A stretch of DNA of 64,000 bases from Litomosoides sigmodontis (GCA_963070105.1 OY718808.1:2344238-2408237); one strand, 5' to 3'. Positions 11,821 through 46,909 are shown, numbered from the stretch's first letter. A program made the numbers and translations. Notes: generated by a model from the sequence alone, not told the origin.

Positions 11821-12542
11821 CTTAGCCATTTCTACAGGAAAGCAGGAATTTTATTAAATTTACCTGGAATTTTTTGTTGAACTTTATCAGTTAGTTTTGA
11901 GTCAACATTTGAAATTTTTAGTAAGTTTTCCAAAATAATTACTTAGCACTTTGGTCATTCGTTGATTGATTTTAAATGATTAAAATTTCGCTGAATTTCC
12001 TTATTTCCCAATAAATTAGGGGAAATGCAAGAAAAAAAGAGCACATATTGCTTAGTTTTATCCTAAAATAGCAAGCACATTTTAATATTTTAATAATAAA
12101 AATTGTTAAATTGATTTTACAATAATTAATGCTATTTTTCAAATCAATTTTCTCCTCTTCACTTATCTCATCTCAGAAATTGGAAATTTCACTAAATTAA
12201 GTGCAAAAAATTCTCACAAATAAAAATTTCAAAATTAAAAAGATTGCAGAAGAAAAATTTTATTCAATGAATGATTCTTTTTAAATGAATATTTCTGAAT
12301 AATTTTTTAAATTCCGCAAATTTACAATGCAAAAAAATCTTTTTTTTAAATTTTTTACAAAAAATAAAATTACTGATGTAATCGATGATTGATATTTAAA
12401 ATCAATTAATCAGTGTTGAAAATTTTGCAGTTTGTTTCTGTTACTTTTTTTCTTCTTCGTTCATACTTCCGAAACATTTCGAAATTAAAAATAAAGAAAA
12501 AAAAAGAAAAAGCGAAATAGTTGAACAATAATTGGATTCCAT
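9948..12542. other. 2.6-kb AT-rich stretch without a supported gene
   Basis: Mostly low-complexity AT sequence. It includes a short CA/CGCA tract (about 10705-10732), AG tracts (about 11236-11250 and 11475-11503) and an AT-then-TG tract (11757-11819). A palindromic GATCGATCGGTTGATCAATTGATC cluster lies near 11604. The missing 5' exon of the gene at 9138-9947 should lie here. A fragment at about 11065-11140 on the minus strand ends ANQ with the right phase, but it lacks a clear acceptor. Confidence 0.5.
11757..11819. repeat. Compound (AT)n-(TG)n microsatellite
   Basis: A run of about nine AT units is followed, after CGTA, by about 20 TG units. Confidence 0.93.
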
Positions 12543-17173
<4,631 letters not shown>

Positions 17174-17982
17174 TGCTTTCTTTCTAAAATTTAGCACATT
17201 TAAATTTCACGAGTAGATTAATTCTCAATTATGAAATAGCATTAGCGCAAGCTATTTTGCCATGGAAAGACGATGGTCAGTGAAAATTGAAACAAATGGT
17301 ATTCAGTAGCAATGTAATAAATTTAGAATATTTAAGAGAGAAGAAAATTATAAGTGAAAAGTGACAATAATTCAAAGAACAATACCACCTTACCGTACAA
17401 AATTTTACTGACAACTTCATTCAGTATGTCCCCGTCCATTCCTCCCAAAACTACCCTCTCGATGATTTGGCTGATTGCATTAATTTTTATAGTTGAATTT
17501 TCCATTAGGGTGGTACTTTGTTGGGCGGGCGGGCAAGCGGTCGGAGAGTCAAAGGGAAGGGTGGAAAAATGCAAAAGTGAGAGCGTATGGAAAGTGAAGC
17601 GATAAAGAAGTGGAGGAATAAAATTCTCAGAAAAAAAAAACTGCTAGAAGTCGATTTTTGGATGAAAGAGGTCAGATGATGATGGTTGATTCTTCCGATC
17701 GTTCGTCAGCAACTAAACTCATTCAAAAAATGAATGTTTTTCAACAAACCTCCCCTCCCCTGCTTTTCTCCTTTTTTCCACCTCCTTCGTCTGTACAGAA
17801 GAAGAGGTCCAACATACAGTCACAATCACAGTAAGCAAACCTTTCTTGCTCATGAAGCGACGAGTTAGAGCGTACGACGACTTTTCAACTAAAATCATTA
17901 ATCATACCTTAATGAAACTGTAAAACTGGAATAGCAAAATGGGTTATAACAAATAACAATAATGGTAATAAATTAATTAATC
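17174..17982. other. 5' flank of the amino acid transporter, with possible alternative first exon
   Basis: On the minus strand a frame from ATG at 17505 reads MENSTIKINAISQII and ends TAC G|GTAAGG near 17394, a good donor. Splicing it to a weak internal acceptor just before the transporter ATG would extend the N-terminus by about 38 residues. Otherwise the stretch has only G-rich and CT-rich patches. Confidence 0.35.
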
Positions 17983-24058
<6,076 letters not shown>

Positions 24059-24071
24059 TTACCTCTTTCAG
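24059..24071 (+). promoter_or_regulatory. Candidate spliced-leader acceptor of the ZYG-9 gene
   Basis: TTACCTCTTTCAG ends nine bases before the ATG at 24080. A T-rich AG so close to the start codon is the usual layout of a nematode SL trans-splice site. No upstream coding exon was found. Confidence 0.5.
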
Positions 24072-24079
24072 GAGCTATT

Positions 24080-35557
<11,478 letters not shown>

Positions 35558-36053
35558 ACTGAATTACTCGTGATGATATTCATCTTTTTCTTTTATCAAC
35601 AAAGAATACAAAAAGATATTTGGAAAGAATATGTGAAGTTCACTATATACTTTTGTTTTCATATGATATTTTTGATTAAATTCACTTAATGTCTAATTTG
35701 GTAATAAGATGTGATGAAAAATTAGTGGTATTCAGTTTTGTTCAATACTGTACGTCAGAGAAAATCAGAAAAAAATTAGTGACACAGAAGTATTTAAATG
35801 GAGCTAAATTAGTCCATGATTATTTATTAGCCTGCAATTTTTCAATTTTGTCAATTTATATTTTCATTATCTAATTATGCATTTCGTTTCATTTATATAT
35901 AAATGCATGCATATGTATTTATTTATTATAGCTCCCCGTATTTTGCTGCTTTTAGAAAATATTTTCAGCTTATTTCTTTTAGCTTTATTATGTATGTGTT
36001 TAAAATATGCTTGCACATTGCATTATTTCCATTTATCTTTCATAAATGAATGT

Positions 36054-36096
<43 letters not shown>

Positions 36097-36604
36097 TGTG
36101 TGTGTGTATGGAGAAATGTATGAGTGTAAATGCTGCCCCTCTACTTGATTGCTAGTGTTGAAGACGGGTGTTTTTTTTTTTATTTTTATAAAAGGGTTTT
36201 ATATGCCATATTAATAGTTGCAGAATAAAAATGTTTGACTACAAGTGATAGTTTTACCAGCAATGAAAAGAAGTGTGATGCTAAGCAAATTTTGAAGAAT
36301 ATCTTTTAATAAAGATTATCCATATTTTCAATTTGAATTTATTCAATATTTCTTACTTCAATTATGAGCAAAGGACTAGCTAATGAATTAATAATTGACT
36401 GGCTACAATGTTGGTGATTTAATGTTCATTAGTTAACATAATAGTTTTTAGTGTTTTGAGAATTAAAATATCACACACAATCTTCATATGTGACTCATGT
36501 TATGTGCTAGGAGAACTTTAGTTTTGCACTTACTATTACATCGATTTTATATGTGTAATGTAAAGTTTGAAATTTTGACAATAAATTGTTCTGAGGTCTC
36601 TTAG
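35558..36604. other. 3' flank of ZYG-9 up to the tRNA
   Basis: Presumed 3' UTR and intergenic DNA, with a TG tract (about 36058-36094) and several AATAAA-like signals (for example near 36224 and 36308). No other gene seen. Confidence 0.5.
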
Positions 36605-36676
36605 GGCTGAGTGGTCTAGTGGTATGATTCTCGCTTCGGGTGCGAGAGGTCCCGGTTTCGATCACCGGCTCAGCCC
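36605..36676 (+). tRNA. tRNA-Pro (CGG)
   Basis: A complete 72-nt cloverleaf without intron. The acceptor stem GGCTGAG pairs with CTCAGCC, with discriminator C. The D arm contains AGTGGTATGA. The anticodon stem CTCGC/GCGAG encloses TTCGGGT, giving anticodon CGG. The T arm is CCGGT-TTCGATC-ACCGG. The A-box and B-box (GGTTTCGATC) internal promoter elements are present. Confidence 0.97.
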
Positions 36677-38334
36677 ACCTCGTTTGCTAGATTTTAGAAT
36701 AAAAGTTTTGAGAGTTGCTGTTCCAACCACCTGTTGTTGGTTTGATTTGGGGAGGAGAATGTTGTAATCGAAAAGTCCGAGGACATTTGTGCGCTGTGCA
36801 GCACCAGCATCACACACTCGTCCATGTCTCTTACACCTCCAAGCCGCTATTTTGCTCTTCGGTTTTTTTCAGCTCTCAAATTATGGTTGGTAAATGTTGC
36901 GATTTTGCCCTCAACCAGTGGAGGCATACATCATTGGACAGTGTACTTTGATTTTATTGATTTGCCTAAGTAGCTTTATTTACTTGGATATTTTTCTCAA
37001 TTAGTTACTAGCATTTCATTAGTATTAATAGATACTTTGCTAACATTGCTAGTTAATAACGGTTACGTGTTAAAGTAATCACGAATTACACCCGTATTTT
37101 AAGTGAAGGCATTTCACGTGAAGGAAGTATCATCACACGATTGCCGTGTGAGAGTTTCTCCGTGTACGAGCTACTCCATAGCACTGTTTTTACAAACAGT
37201 TTCTGTTACTTTCAACATTTCATTTCACGTAAGTTTTACTGTATGTAAAATAGTAGTGTATTGAATGAGAAATATTATTGGAAAGAGCTCAAGTCAGATA
37301 TTAGTGGCATTATTCATAGAATTAGAACTAACTTAAATTGAGGTATACGATAGCTTTTGTTGTTGAAAAGAGATAGAATAACCAGTTATTCATTTGTTAA
37401 CTCTGTAAAATGGTCATTTCATTTGACATTTTCGAGAATGTTCCAATCAAATTTCGAAATTAATTATGAAATGATTTGATAGTAATAAAAGAGATGTCCT
37501 TTTATTAAATGTAGCGGTAGCGAAGTACAAACAAAGTGATGATAAGAAAGAGAGAGGGAGAGAGAGAGAGAGAGAGTATACTGTACAGCAGTGAGTTGTA
37601 TTTCCTAAGAGGGTAGAAAGGAATAAATGGTATGGTACATTTACTTTGTTTAAAGCAAGTAGATGACATCATTTGCAAAAAATAATATGGTGCTTTAAAA
37701 AAAATAATAAACGAAAATTGCAGTGAACATAAAATCATCCAGGAATGTGTGAAATGTTTTGCAGTAGTAAAAGACATAACGAGCTGTTGTGTGAATGATG
37801 ACAAAAGTGATTGTGATAGTGATAATAATACTGATAATGATGATGGTGATGATGATGATGATGATGATGACGGTATCGATGATTGATTGTTAATTTCATC
37901 ATCTTATTTGACAATTTTTGTCTCTCATCCATGCTAACAAAATTGACTGTTATGAAGTGAGTAGTTTTGTAGCTAAAAAAAAAAGAAAAAAGAAACCATT
38001 TCGTCGTAATTGATTCAAAAATATTAGCTAATTGAGCAGCTTTCTACCATTCATAAATATCTACTAGATGAAATTTAATTCAAAAATTTTTTCATCAATT
38101 TATTCGTTTGTTTAATGCTTTACGCATAAAATTGAAAGAACAAAAGAGAAGAAATAAATTGGATAAATTATGATTAGAGTAATAATGGATAAATTAGCCA
38201 GAAAATATAATGCAAGTGAGAAGATTGAATGAACGATTGATTACTTTTCACTTACCTTACCTTTCCTCGGTAATATGTATTGTTGTTGGCGTTGGCAGTG
38301 GTGACATACGCAGTTATTGCGTGTCATATGAAAG

Positions 38335-38381
<47 letters not shown>

Positions 38382-39057
38382 GGCTGTCATATTGATCGTT
38401 GTGGACAACAGTTTTGCTTCTCACTCACTCTGGTCCCTCCTCTGTCCGTGTCATCTGAGAGAGCGAATGCATTTTCATGGATTGAGGGTATTTAGGGAGG
38501 TGTAGTAGGTAGAGTGATGTAGTTTGTTGATGATGATAACTCCTCATCCTTTTGTAAAAAAAAAAAAATGTAAATATGTTTGGAAATTTGTTGCTAACGT
38601 TTGTCAAATTATTGTGTACCAATCATATGTACTAATAAATTGCACGTAGTGTGTTTGGGGATTAGAGTTAGAAAAATGTTGATTGAAATGCTTTTTTTTT
38701 TTATTTCAACATAATTTATTTACATAATTCAACGCTTGCTGAATTTCATTTATAAGCATTTTTTTTCTTGATGGAAATAGTTATTTAATTCATTCGTTTA
38801 GTGGCAAGAAACTTATCGTTCATTTTTTTCTTGTTAATTCCTACTTTATATTTGCGAAAGGTGGAATGTTTTTGTTTTTTTTTTTGTTTCATCCTTAATA
38901 ATTGCTTCATAGTTGCGTTTTTGGAAAATATTTATTCTTTAAACGTTTACACTTGATTGGGCTATCAAAATTTGTTATTTCGTTGTTATATCGTTGAAAA
39001 TGCTCAGGTGATTACTGTTTTACTGAAGTAAATATGGATCTTTGTTTTGTTTTGCAG
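36677..39057. other. Intergenic stretch between tRNA-Pro and the TMBIM gene
   Basis: 2.4 kb with simple repeats: an AG tract (about 37549-37577), GATGAT units (about 37835-37870) and a TG tract (38336-38380). The frames here, including a His-rich one from GATGAT on the minus strand, follow the repeats. No gene supported. Confidence 0.5.
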
Positions 39058-39066
39058 AATAAGGCA
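39058..39066 (+). promoter_or_regulatory. Candidate start-proximal acceptor region of the TMBIM gene
   Basis: GTTTTGCAG ends at 39057-39058, eight bases before the ATG at 39067. This is consistent with an SL acceptor, or with the end of an intron after an unseen 5' UTR exon. Confidence 0.4.
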
Positions 39067-41542
39067 ATGGCACAACATTATGGCTATGCTGGGCAACCAC
39101 CCTATCAGTATCCAGGTTATCAAAATGGATCAAATCCATATCAGCAGGGTCCACCATATCAGCATGCTCCTCCGTACAATCAACCTCCTCCTGCTGGTTT
39201 CAATCCTCAAGGTTGCATATTTCGTTTGCAGTGTTTAGAGACGTTAAGTAATGTTTAATGGTCCTGTTCAAGGCTGTAGCTGATGTCTTCGTTGATTCTT
39301 CGTGTCTCGTGTCTGTTGTTCCTGAAAAGTTATGAGAATATGTTCTATCATCCTATAGCTTGTTCGTAGCTTAGTTTCTACATAATTTGCATAGTTCTGA
39401 ATACATATAAAAATATCGTCAATTAGATGCACAACTGGAGATGCATCCCATAATCCTATCTCTTTCGACATTCTGTTATGATTAAAAAAATGATTCCAAG
39501 CAAACGTTATGGAAAGACATCTTCCAAATCCATGTCTTTCAAACGTAAAATTGAGCTGTGAAAATTTGTTGGAACAGTGTAGTGCTAATATTATCTGATC
39601 TGAAATCACTTAAAGATGATATTGTTCTGTCAAAAGTACATGGAAATACGGATTTAGAGAACTTTGGAAGATGAGAAATTGATTGTGCTATGATTTTCAT
39701 AAGGATATTTGTTGTGATTGGTGCGTTTTAGTGTTCATGCCACCGCCACCGATACACCCAGGCATTGATGCATATGTTGAGGGTGGAGGCATGAAGTCGG
39801 ATTTTGGTTTTAATTCGGCATCTGTTCGAGCAGCTTTTGTTCGAAAGGTCTTCACACTTGTTGGTATTATGGTATGTTAATCCTAGTTTGTTTAAGATAT
39901 TGACAGTTCATTTTTGTACACTCGGTGTTACTCTTAATTTCAGAACTCGGTAATCATTTTTGGATCATTTTAGGAAGACAAAGGGAATATAGCGATGCAT
40001 AACCTATTAATGTGTAGATTTGGACATTGTGAAGGGATTAACGAACAATATAATTAGAATTTGACGTAAAAAAAATTTCCCTGATTCTTTGTTTCAGTTA
40101 ACAGTGGTAACATTGATGACTGCAATACCGTTCTTTCACCAGGAAACAATGAAGTTTGTACGAACTACTCCGTCAATGTATTTTGCGAGTTACATGATAT
40201 TTTTGATAGTTTACTTCACACTGATGTGTTGTGAAGGTGTTCGAAGGTTCAGTTCTTGAAGTTTTTTTAATGTTAAATCTAAAACATTGTTAACATTAAT
40301 GGAAGCGAGTGGGTTTTGTTTTTAATAAAATATGATGTTTGTATAGCAAATTTTCCTAACTTGTCAAACATTTTTTTCTCATGACTGAAATCAAACACTG
40401 AAAAAAATTGAGGAGGCAGCACAAACTACAGTAGTTTTTCAAGTTGGCGCTTTGCTTAAAAAGAAGTAGAATTGTTTTAGATGTTTTGAGAAATTTAATT
40501 GATTTCGGATTTATGTTCTAGATCGTTTCCGGGTAATTTGATTGCGTTAAGTATCTTAACACTATCAATCGGTTACATGACTATGATGTTTTGTTCTTAT
40601 CACAAAGCAGTTTCGGTATTACTTTGCTTGGCAATAACAGTTGTTTGCTGTGGTGGGGTCATCCTTTTTTCGTCGCAGACAAAACATGATCTCACAAGGT
40701 TCGTGGATTTAAATTCAACTTGTTTAGGAAAATTTTTAAGTCTGATTCTCGTAAGTTCTTCGGGTACGTCCCAATCGTGATTTCTGATATCATGCGGAAT
40801 TTTGAAGTTAATTTCGGTTCATTCGGATTGTTGAAGATTGATTGGTATTTATTGTCTCTTAAGTCAAAATTGAGCATAGAAGGTAGTTTGTTGAAGTCAA
40901 ATTATGGCGTTTTATCCCAGATTTTTATAAAAGGTGTGCGATGAGAACCTAATGTGTGGATTCATAGAGTATGCGGTGATGTTTGTATAGGGTGGACTTT
41001 GTAATATTTAAATAAGTGTAAATAACATTATAGGAATACAGCATTCTTTTTTCAGTATGTATGGCATGCTGTTCATCGTCTCAATGGTTCTATTGGTTTT
41101 TGGTATCATTGCAATCATTGCCGCTGTTGCATTTCATGTAACTTGGCTCTACACAGTTTATGCCGGATTCGCTGCACTTCTCTTTATGGTTTACTTGGCT
41201 GTTGATGTCCAGGTGATTTTTGAAAAACTTGGCGAAGGTTCAACACTCTCTTGTCTTATTTTCAGTGCACTGTTTCTCATGAATTGAGATGAGAAGCGAC
41301 ATGTAATTTTATAAGCTGTTATAAGTGTTGCAGTCAGGAAAGTTCGGTGTTTTTCATTGACCTGAATCGATTTGCACCGTAGTCAACATTTTTAGACACT
41401 TACTGAAATTTTTCAGACAATAATGGGAGGACGAAAACACGAAATTTCTCCTGAGGACTACATATTTGCGGCAGTTCAGGTCTTCCTGGATATTGTTTAC
41501 ATCTTTTGGATGTTGCTTACGCTGTTTGGTTCAGACAGGTAA
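39067..41542 (+). CDS. TMBIM/Lifeguard family protein (Bax inhibitor-1 related)
   Basis: Seven-helix membrane protein of the Lifeguard/GRINA branch, usually in ER or Golgi membranes and linked to calcium leak and cell-death control. Six exons: 39067-39211, 39732-39871, 40098-40246, 40522-40698, 41056-41212 and 41417-41542; phases agree, about 297 residues. Residues 1-60 are a Pro/Gln/Tyr-rich cytosolic tail (PPYQYPGYQNGSNPYQQGPP), typical of LFG proteins. Then come VRAAFVRKVFTLVGIM (helix 1), LMCCEGVRRSFPGNLIAL (helices 2-3) and SIGYMTMMFCSYHKAV. The last helices end MGGRKHEISPEDYIFAAVQV FLDIVYIF, containing the conserved acidic residues of the pore motif, and then LLTLFGSDR-stop. In C. elegans it would correspond to one of the tmbi/xbx-6 group; which one cannot be decided here. 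Confidence 0.94.
39268..39609 (-). other. Antisense 113-codon open frame in intron 1 of the TMBIM gene
   Basis: ATG-to-stop frame on the strand opposite the host gene. It is of mixed composition, not low-complexity (for example ERHGFGRCLSITFAWNHFF and VVHLIDDIFICIQNY). No signal peptide, no membrane helix and no domain I can name. It could be a fossil transposon piece or a nested gene. Chance is possible. Confidence 0.3.
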
Positions 41543-44274
41543 ACGTTTGCGGATCATACATGCTTTTATGTGCATGCGCAGTTGCACAGTGCTTTGGAAG
41601 TTACCGTTAGATGCGATTACTTTCTTCATTTTTTATTTTCTAAGGCTTCATGTATAACGTGGTAAATTTTTTCCAAAGCACTGACAAGTTATACATTGTC
41701 CTGTAAATTAACTTCATATAGAAATTTAGTGAATATTGAGCACGAGTTCAAAGATTTTATTCATGTAAAAGATTTGTCAGTTCGAGCATGCGACGTTTTT
41801 GTGATCATGTTTGAAATCAATGATTCATTGTTTTGATCATTTTCTTTTTTTGCTGGAGTGGTGAACAACTTTTCTTCTTTGCCTTTCTCTCAAAGTTACT
41901 TCTCTTCAAAAGATGCTGATAATAACAAAAACGGGAAATAGATTTGCTTAGGAAGATTGTTAAAAAATCGTGATTTCCCTTCAGGCGTATTTGTACCATT
42001 AAAAGTCTCAATTTACGATTTCCACATTTTTTAGCACTTAAAGAGTTGATGATATGTAGGTCTTATGAACGTAAATAATGGTTTACATTGTTCTTGACTT
42101 GTAATGACACATCAGTAATATTGCAATTATTGTGCACTTATGATGGATAGTCATACAAAGAGTCGTACAAAGGAAATATATGAGAAAATGATATTACCTG
42201 AGATTTATAGTGTATGCTGAATTTTGTTCGTTATGATATAGGTGAAACCATTTAAGAACGAACTGTGACTTTTTTCGTTTTTTTTTTCATTAAATCATTT
42301 AACAATACATATTATTGTGATTTACGCGATTAAAGAGGAAGTTCAGGCACTGACTAGACATTTCATTCTTTGTTGCATTACATACACGGTTTTTGCATTG
42401 GCTTAAGTTTCTTACACTGCTTTCGGTTAGCTCAACTTTCTTGTCACACTTGGTATTTGTTTTGTTGTTTGCAAAATTAACTTTCCAAAATGAAAACTCA
42501 AACTAGAATATTAATTTCAGGGAATGAAACTGAAAAGAGTAAGTTATTATAAGAATTACATGTATATATATATATATACGTATCGAGTCGACTATCTTTT
42601 GTGCAAATTGCCTTTTTGCAAAAGCCATTTCAGTGTTGGGTTAGCTGATATTTTTTACTGTTAAGAGACTACCAAATCTATGTAATTCGGTAAGTAGACA
42701 TTCACATCCATAAGCTTTTTGCCAGTGCCACCATGAGCTGAAAGAAAACATTCATATCTGTAAGTGACTTATAGTTGAAAAGATCGTGGAGGTGCGTATT
42801 GGGAGGGTTGAGTTGGAAGTCGCAGATGGTTGTATGTATCATGTTCTTGTCATACGAAGTGGCAAATAAGTGCAAACTTTTGATTGTTGATTGCTTGTTT
42901 TGTGAAAAGTATGATTATTACTCCCTTCTCGAAAGTGCTGTAATTCAATATTTCAGGAGTTAAAGTGAGCTGATGGTTATTCTTCGAGCGTCTAAAGGTT
43001 TTTACTTCTGTACGCATGGACGACTTGCACATTTCATCAGGACCGATCGATGAAATTTTTTTTCTTTCTGCTCTGATCACACTTGAATATTATTCCGTCA
43101 TTTAGATACTTTTCTGTCTTCCCATTCTTTTTATTTACACTTCACTGTACTTTCAAATAAATGTTTCAGTTGAGAGACGTGTGTCTGTGTGTACATTGGA
43201 AAATCAGAGGCCAAAAATGATCAATTAATGTGTTGTAGAAATCTTAACCATTCCAAAACTTGATTTATTTATGATTTTAATTTTAGATAGTTTAAAAATA
43301 ATAAGCCTTTGTCATCGATTTTGAAATGGCATATTCAAAAATTGAGGAAGTGAGCTCTTCTTAAAAATTGAGAAGAGTTCAGTTCATGGTAATGCGCCAA
43401 CTCTCTAGATTATCATCTAATTGTAAAAGGGTTTTTTTTTTTTTTTATCATACAATGAAATTGCACATTTCATAAGAGACAACGATCACTGAAGTTCTCG
43501 TGCTTTTCTTACCTTTGATTCATATTTGTTACACCTTAATGTCAAATTAAGTGATTTCTCTGTTTGATTTCTCTAAAAAGCCCTTTTTGAGTCACTGAGA
43601 CTATACATGAAAAAAGCAGTTCTTTTGTCCTTAAGTTGGAGTTCCTTTTTTTTGTGTGTGTGTGTGTTTTTCAATATTTAATCTTGCGTTTCATGTCGAA
43701 AGTATTTTTATGTAACTTCACTAACTGACCGTTATTTCTAGATGCGTCGGAAACTAGTAATTTCGAAGTAAAATTTTCTATTTTGAACTATTTCATATGC
43801 AATCATGCATTAAACTACGAGCGTACGTTCATTGTATTTATGAAAAATTATATAAATTGCGGATGGAAAAAGGCAGTTGTGTAGCGTAAAATTGATGAAA
43901 GGCATGAAGAAGAATAAGAAGCTATACGTTGAATAAGCAAGAATAAGAAGCTATACCATCTTAGTGCTTATTTTGTTTATTTCAATACAACGAGTTGTCC
44001 GTACCATCAAACAGCAAACAATGCATAAAATCAATAGGTCAATGGGCGGCAACAATGTAATGGCTTTAAGCGATCGCTCAACCGAACATGTTATTCATGA
44101 TCATAATTTTCATTTCCTTCTGCAGTATGATAATGAAGTTGTGAAAAATTTTGTCTTTGAAAAATATATTTTTTAATAATTTTATTATAATATACTAATT
44201 ATTCAAGCAGAACAATTTTTGCAAAGTGACAGATATACAGACATTTAAGCATTAATAATAAGTATTTGATCTCT
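41543..44274. other. 2.7-kb intergenic stretch, no supported gene
   Basis: Presumed 3' flanks of the TMBIM gene (plus) and the KH gene (minus). A 25-base segment (AAGAATAAGAAGCTATAC) is duplicated at about 43908-43957. Just after it, the plus-strand frame 43964-44176 (KQQTMHKINRSMGGNNVMAL) follows TCTTAG and is not repetitive, but no companion exon was found. Confidence 0.45.
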
Positions 44275-45262
44275 TTAACCTCGATCCATGCCCTCTCTTC
44301 CAGGTCTATATTTCGCTTCACGAACTGGGCCATTGCAGAGGATGTAATCGGTGCCACTTTCCGCCTGCAAAAATTCATCATTTAATCAAGTAAGCCGCAG
44401 GAATTCAATTTAAATCCATTAAAACTCTTGAATGAAATTTCTCACCACATTAGGATCGGCAATGAAGGTGTACGTTGAAGTATTTGGACTGCGACATTCT
44501 TCATTGACTATCTCCTCGATCATCCTCAGTGCTTTACGGATGTTGCGCTCCAATCCACTGATCGTGAAAGCGGAACTTCTGAAGCGGTACGGCAGAAGCA
44601 ATTCGGTCTCTGTCACATACGCGATAAGGTGTGACCGTTGACATTCCGCTCCAACCACTACATCTACCATTGAGGTAGGGATCCTGAATGTTAACGAGTA
44701 ATTATCGATTGGTTTAAAGTATTTTGTCATAAAAGATTTAAAATAGATGGAATGAGAGTAAAATCTTTACTAACCTGAATCGTACGACAACCGGAACCGA
44801 CAACCTCGTCTCATACTGCCGTTGCTCCTCTTGAAAACGAATCCGTTCCGCTATCAAGTGTTCTATGAACGAGGAATGCTCGTTCAATTGAGAGGGATGT
44901 CTCATCTGCCGAGGCTCAACTCTCTGCTGTAAAAAAAAAAATTGATATATTTTAAGAAACTATCGCATTCCCTGATGAATGAGCAAAATTCGAGCTAAGC
45001 AATTATCTGATAAGCCTTAGCTTCCAGTGATTACGCTGATAAAATACAAAAGAGGTGAGATTATAAGTGTAATAAGCAATAAAACTCCAAAGTAACAACT
45101 GCGCAAGAGGTCTAATAAGTCTAGTTCAGACGAGTCGTCCTCTTCTAATCACAAATACTTTAGCTAAGAATGTAAGAATTAAATAACAATGAGATGATAA
45201 CTTACTCGAAGATGCTCCTCCATACTTCTCTGAAACGCAGCAAAATCAAACGACGAACACAT
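44275..45262 (-). CDS. Small KH-domain protein, intact copy
   Basis: Four exons: 45262-45206, 44926-44775, 44683-44446 and 44364-44275; phases agree, 178 residues. It starts MCSSFDFAAFQRSMEEHLR after TTTCAG. Exon 2 is a polar helical stretch (EERQQ-type, residues about 20-65) ending RLSVPVVVRFR. Exon 3 encodes one KH fold: IPTSMVDVVVGAECQRSHL, TETELLLPYRFRSSAFTISG, RNIRKALRMIEEIVNEE. The order (beta, helix, T..E..L.P, FTISG, helix) is that of MEX-3-like KH domains. The usual GxxG RNA-binding loop reads GAEC, so nucleic-acid binding may be lost or altered. The tail is YILCNGPVREAKYRPGREG. A broken copy lies at 54525-55175. RNA binding is inferred from family only. Confidence 0.8.
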
Positions 45263-46909
45263 CTCTAGCAAACTGAAATTCAAATGCATTTTAATGTTTC
45301 ATTCGAGGAAGAAAAAAAAGAAGCAATAATTTTATGAACAAAGCAAATTACAGCAAAAGAAGTTGCCGACATTGGAGGAAAAGATGTCCGTCCATGTCGG
45401 TAATGCTACACTTAATGAATTCAGGTTGAAAGCATTGTAAACTAAGCTATTAGCTGTTAGCAATCAAATATTGGTAAGCATTAGGGAGAAAGGGAGGGAA
45501 GTTCACTGAGGACGTTTACGAAGTTGCAAGCGACGAGTTAATTTTGCTTTGAGGAATGATGCATGGTGAGGAAGTCGATGTGCTTATATAACGACGGATG
45601 ACCGCATCGTAAGAGCCGCCCACTAATTAAGCAACACTGATTGACCTCATTTGTAGCTGACCCTCCCTCCATTAAAAAATGCGTTCCGATTGACCTCATC
45701 TGTAGCCACCGCCCAACCATGCAACATATTTTTGATTGACGTTAGCAAACAACACGTAATGACGCAACACGGTAACACTGATTGATCCGACGTTTACGTC
45801 ACATTTTCACTAACTCATGATCGTATCCGTTCAATTTGATATTGCAATCGCAATCACCATCGTTTGTTTAATCCTCAATTTTAAAGCGAAAAAAAAAACA
45901 GCAGCAAAAAATTACACATGACTTTAGCAAAATTATTTTATTATTTCAACTACCAGCTATTTTAATTACATCTTGTCTACGAAGTTATTTCAGTGCATTT
46001 TTTATTTATTTCATTTTTGCAAAACTGTTTTAATTTATTTCATTTACAAATTTATCTTAATTACATGACATGACGGTGATCAATTCCTAAGTTAGCCTTT
46101 AATACACATGTATCACTAACCTAATAATTGGCTTGTAACTACAAAAAAAATTCAGGCGAAGCTTAAAATTTGTTGACAGATTGCTGACAAATTGTTATGG
46201 TTGGACGACAACATAACTCGTTCGTAACTCAATCCATTATTGCTTCTCTCCCTCTTTCCATGCCACTTCAAAACTGTGAAAAATAATCGGATAATAGAAT
46301 TCCATTGTTGAAGTATGAAATGTGAAATTTTTTAATTTAAACTTCTACTATTACACTGTTACATCTATTTCAAATGATTGCTCTCAGCCTTTGTGTATTT
46401 AATATCTTTAATCACATTTAATAAAACTTTTGTATATTTAGTTTTCCAACTAAATGACAAATACATTTTTAAATTATAATTTGAAATTGAAATCAAGAAA
46501 TTGGCAGATGACTTATCAACTGACCGGGAAGTGGTTTAAATTGCGCATGAAGCTAACGTTAAACAATTCATCCATGTTATTCATTCATTTATCATTTTTA
46601 AAATACATTGCAATAATTTCAGACGCGAAAAAATGCAACTTATTTGATAGCAAAAAAAAAGCACTTCAACGCACTGAATTTACAGTTTGTGCAATTTTTT
46701 GAGGTTACGCTGGACGAAGATTCAAATTTCGTCGATTTAGGAAAAGAAGGCTTTGATTTCAATCTTTTAATACTTTAAAAAGTAAATGCTACATTCCTTG
46801 GTCATTCTCACTTCCATTTGGAGCAATATTTGCTTTATTTTATAATTGAAATTTTTTCAACGGATTGATCGTATCAAATTTAAAACATTGTTAATAATAC
46901 ACTTGGAAA
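45263..46909. other. Intergenic stretch upstream of the KH gene
   Basis: 1.6 kb. The stretch 45540-45790 contains a loosely repeated motif (GCAACACTGATTGACCTCATTTGTAGC, again GATTGACCTCATCTGTAGCCACCGCCCAACCATGCAAC). No gene seen; short frames lack splice support. Confidence 0.45.

Noticed and set aside
36715..36951. Frame downstream of tRNA-Pro
   Set aside because: No splice context or motif; likely chance.
37735..37932. His-rich frame
   Set aside because: Antisense translation of GATGAT repeats; no splice or conservation support.
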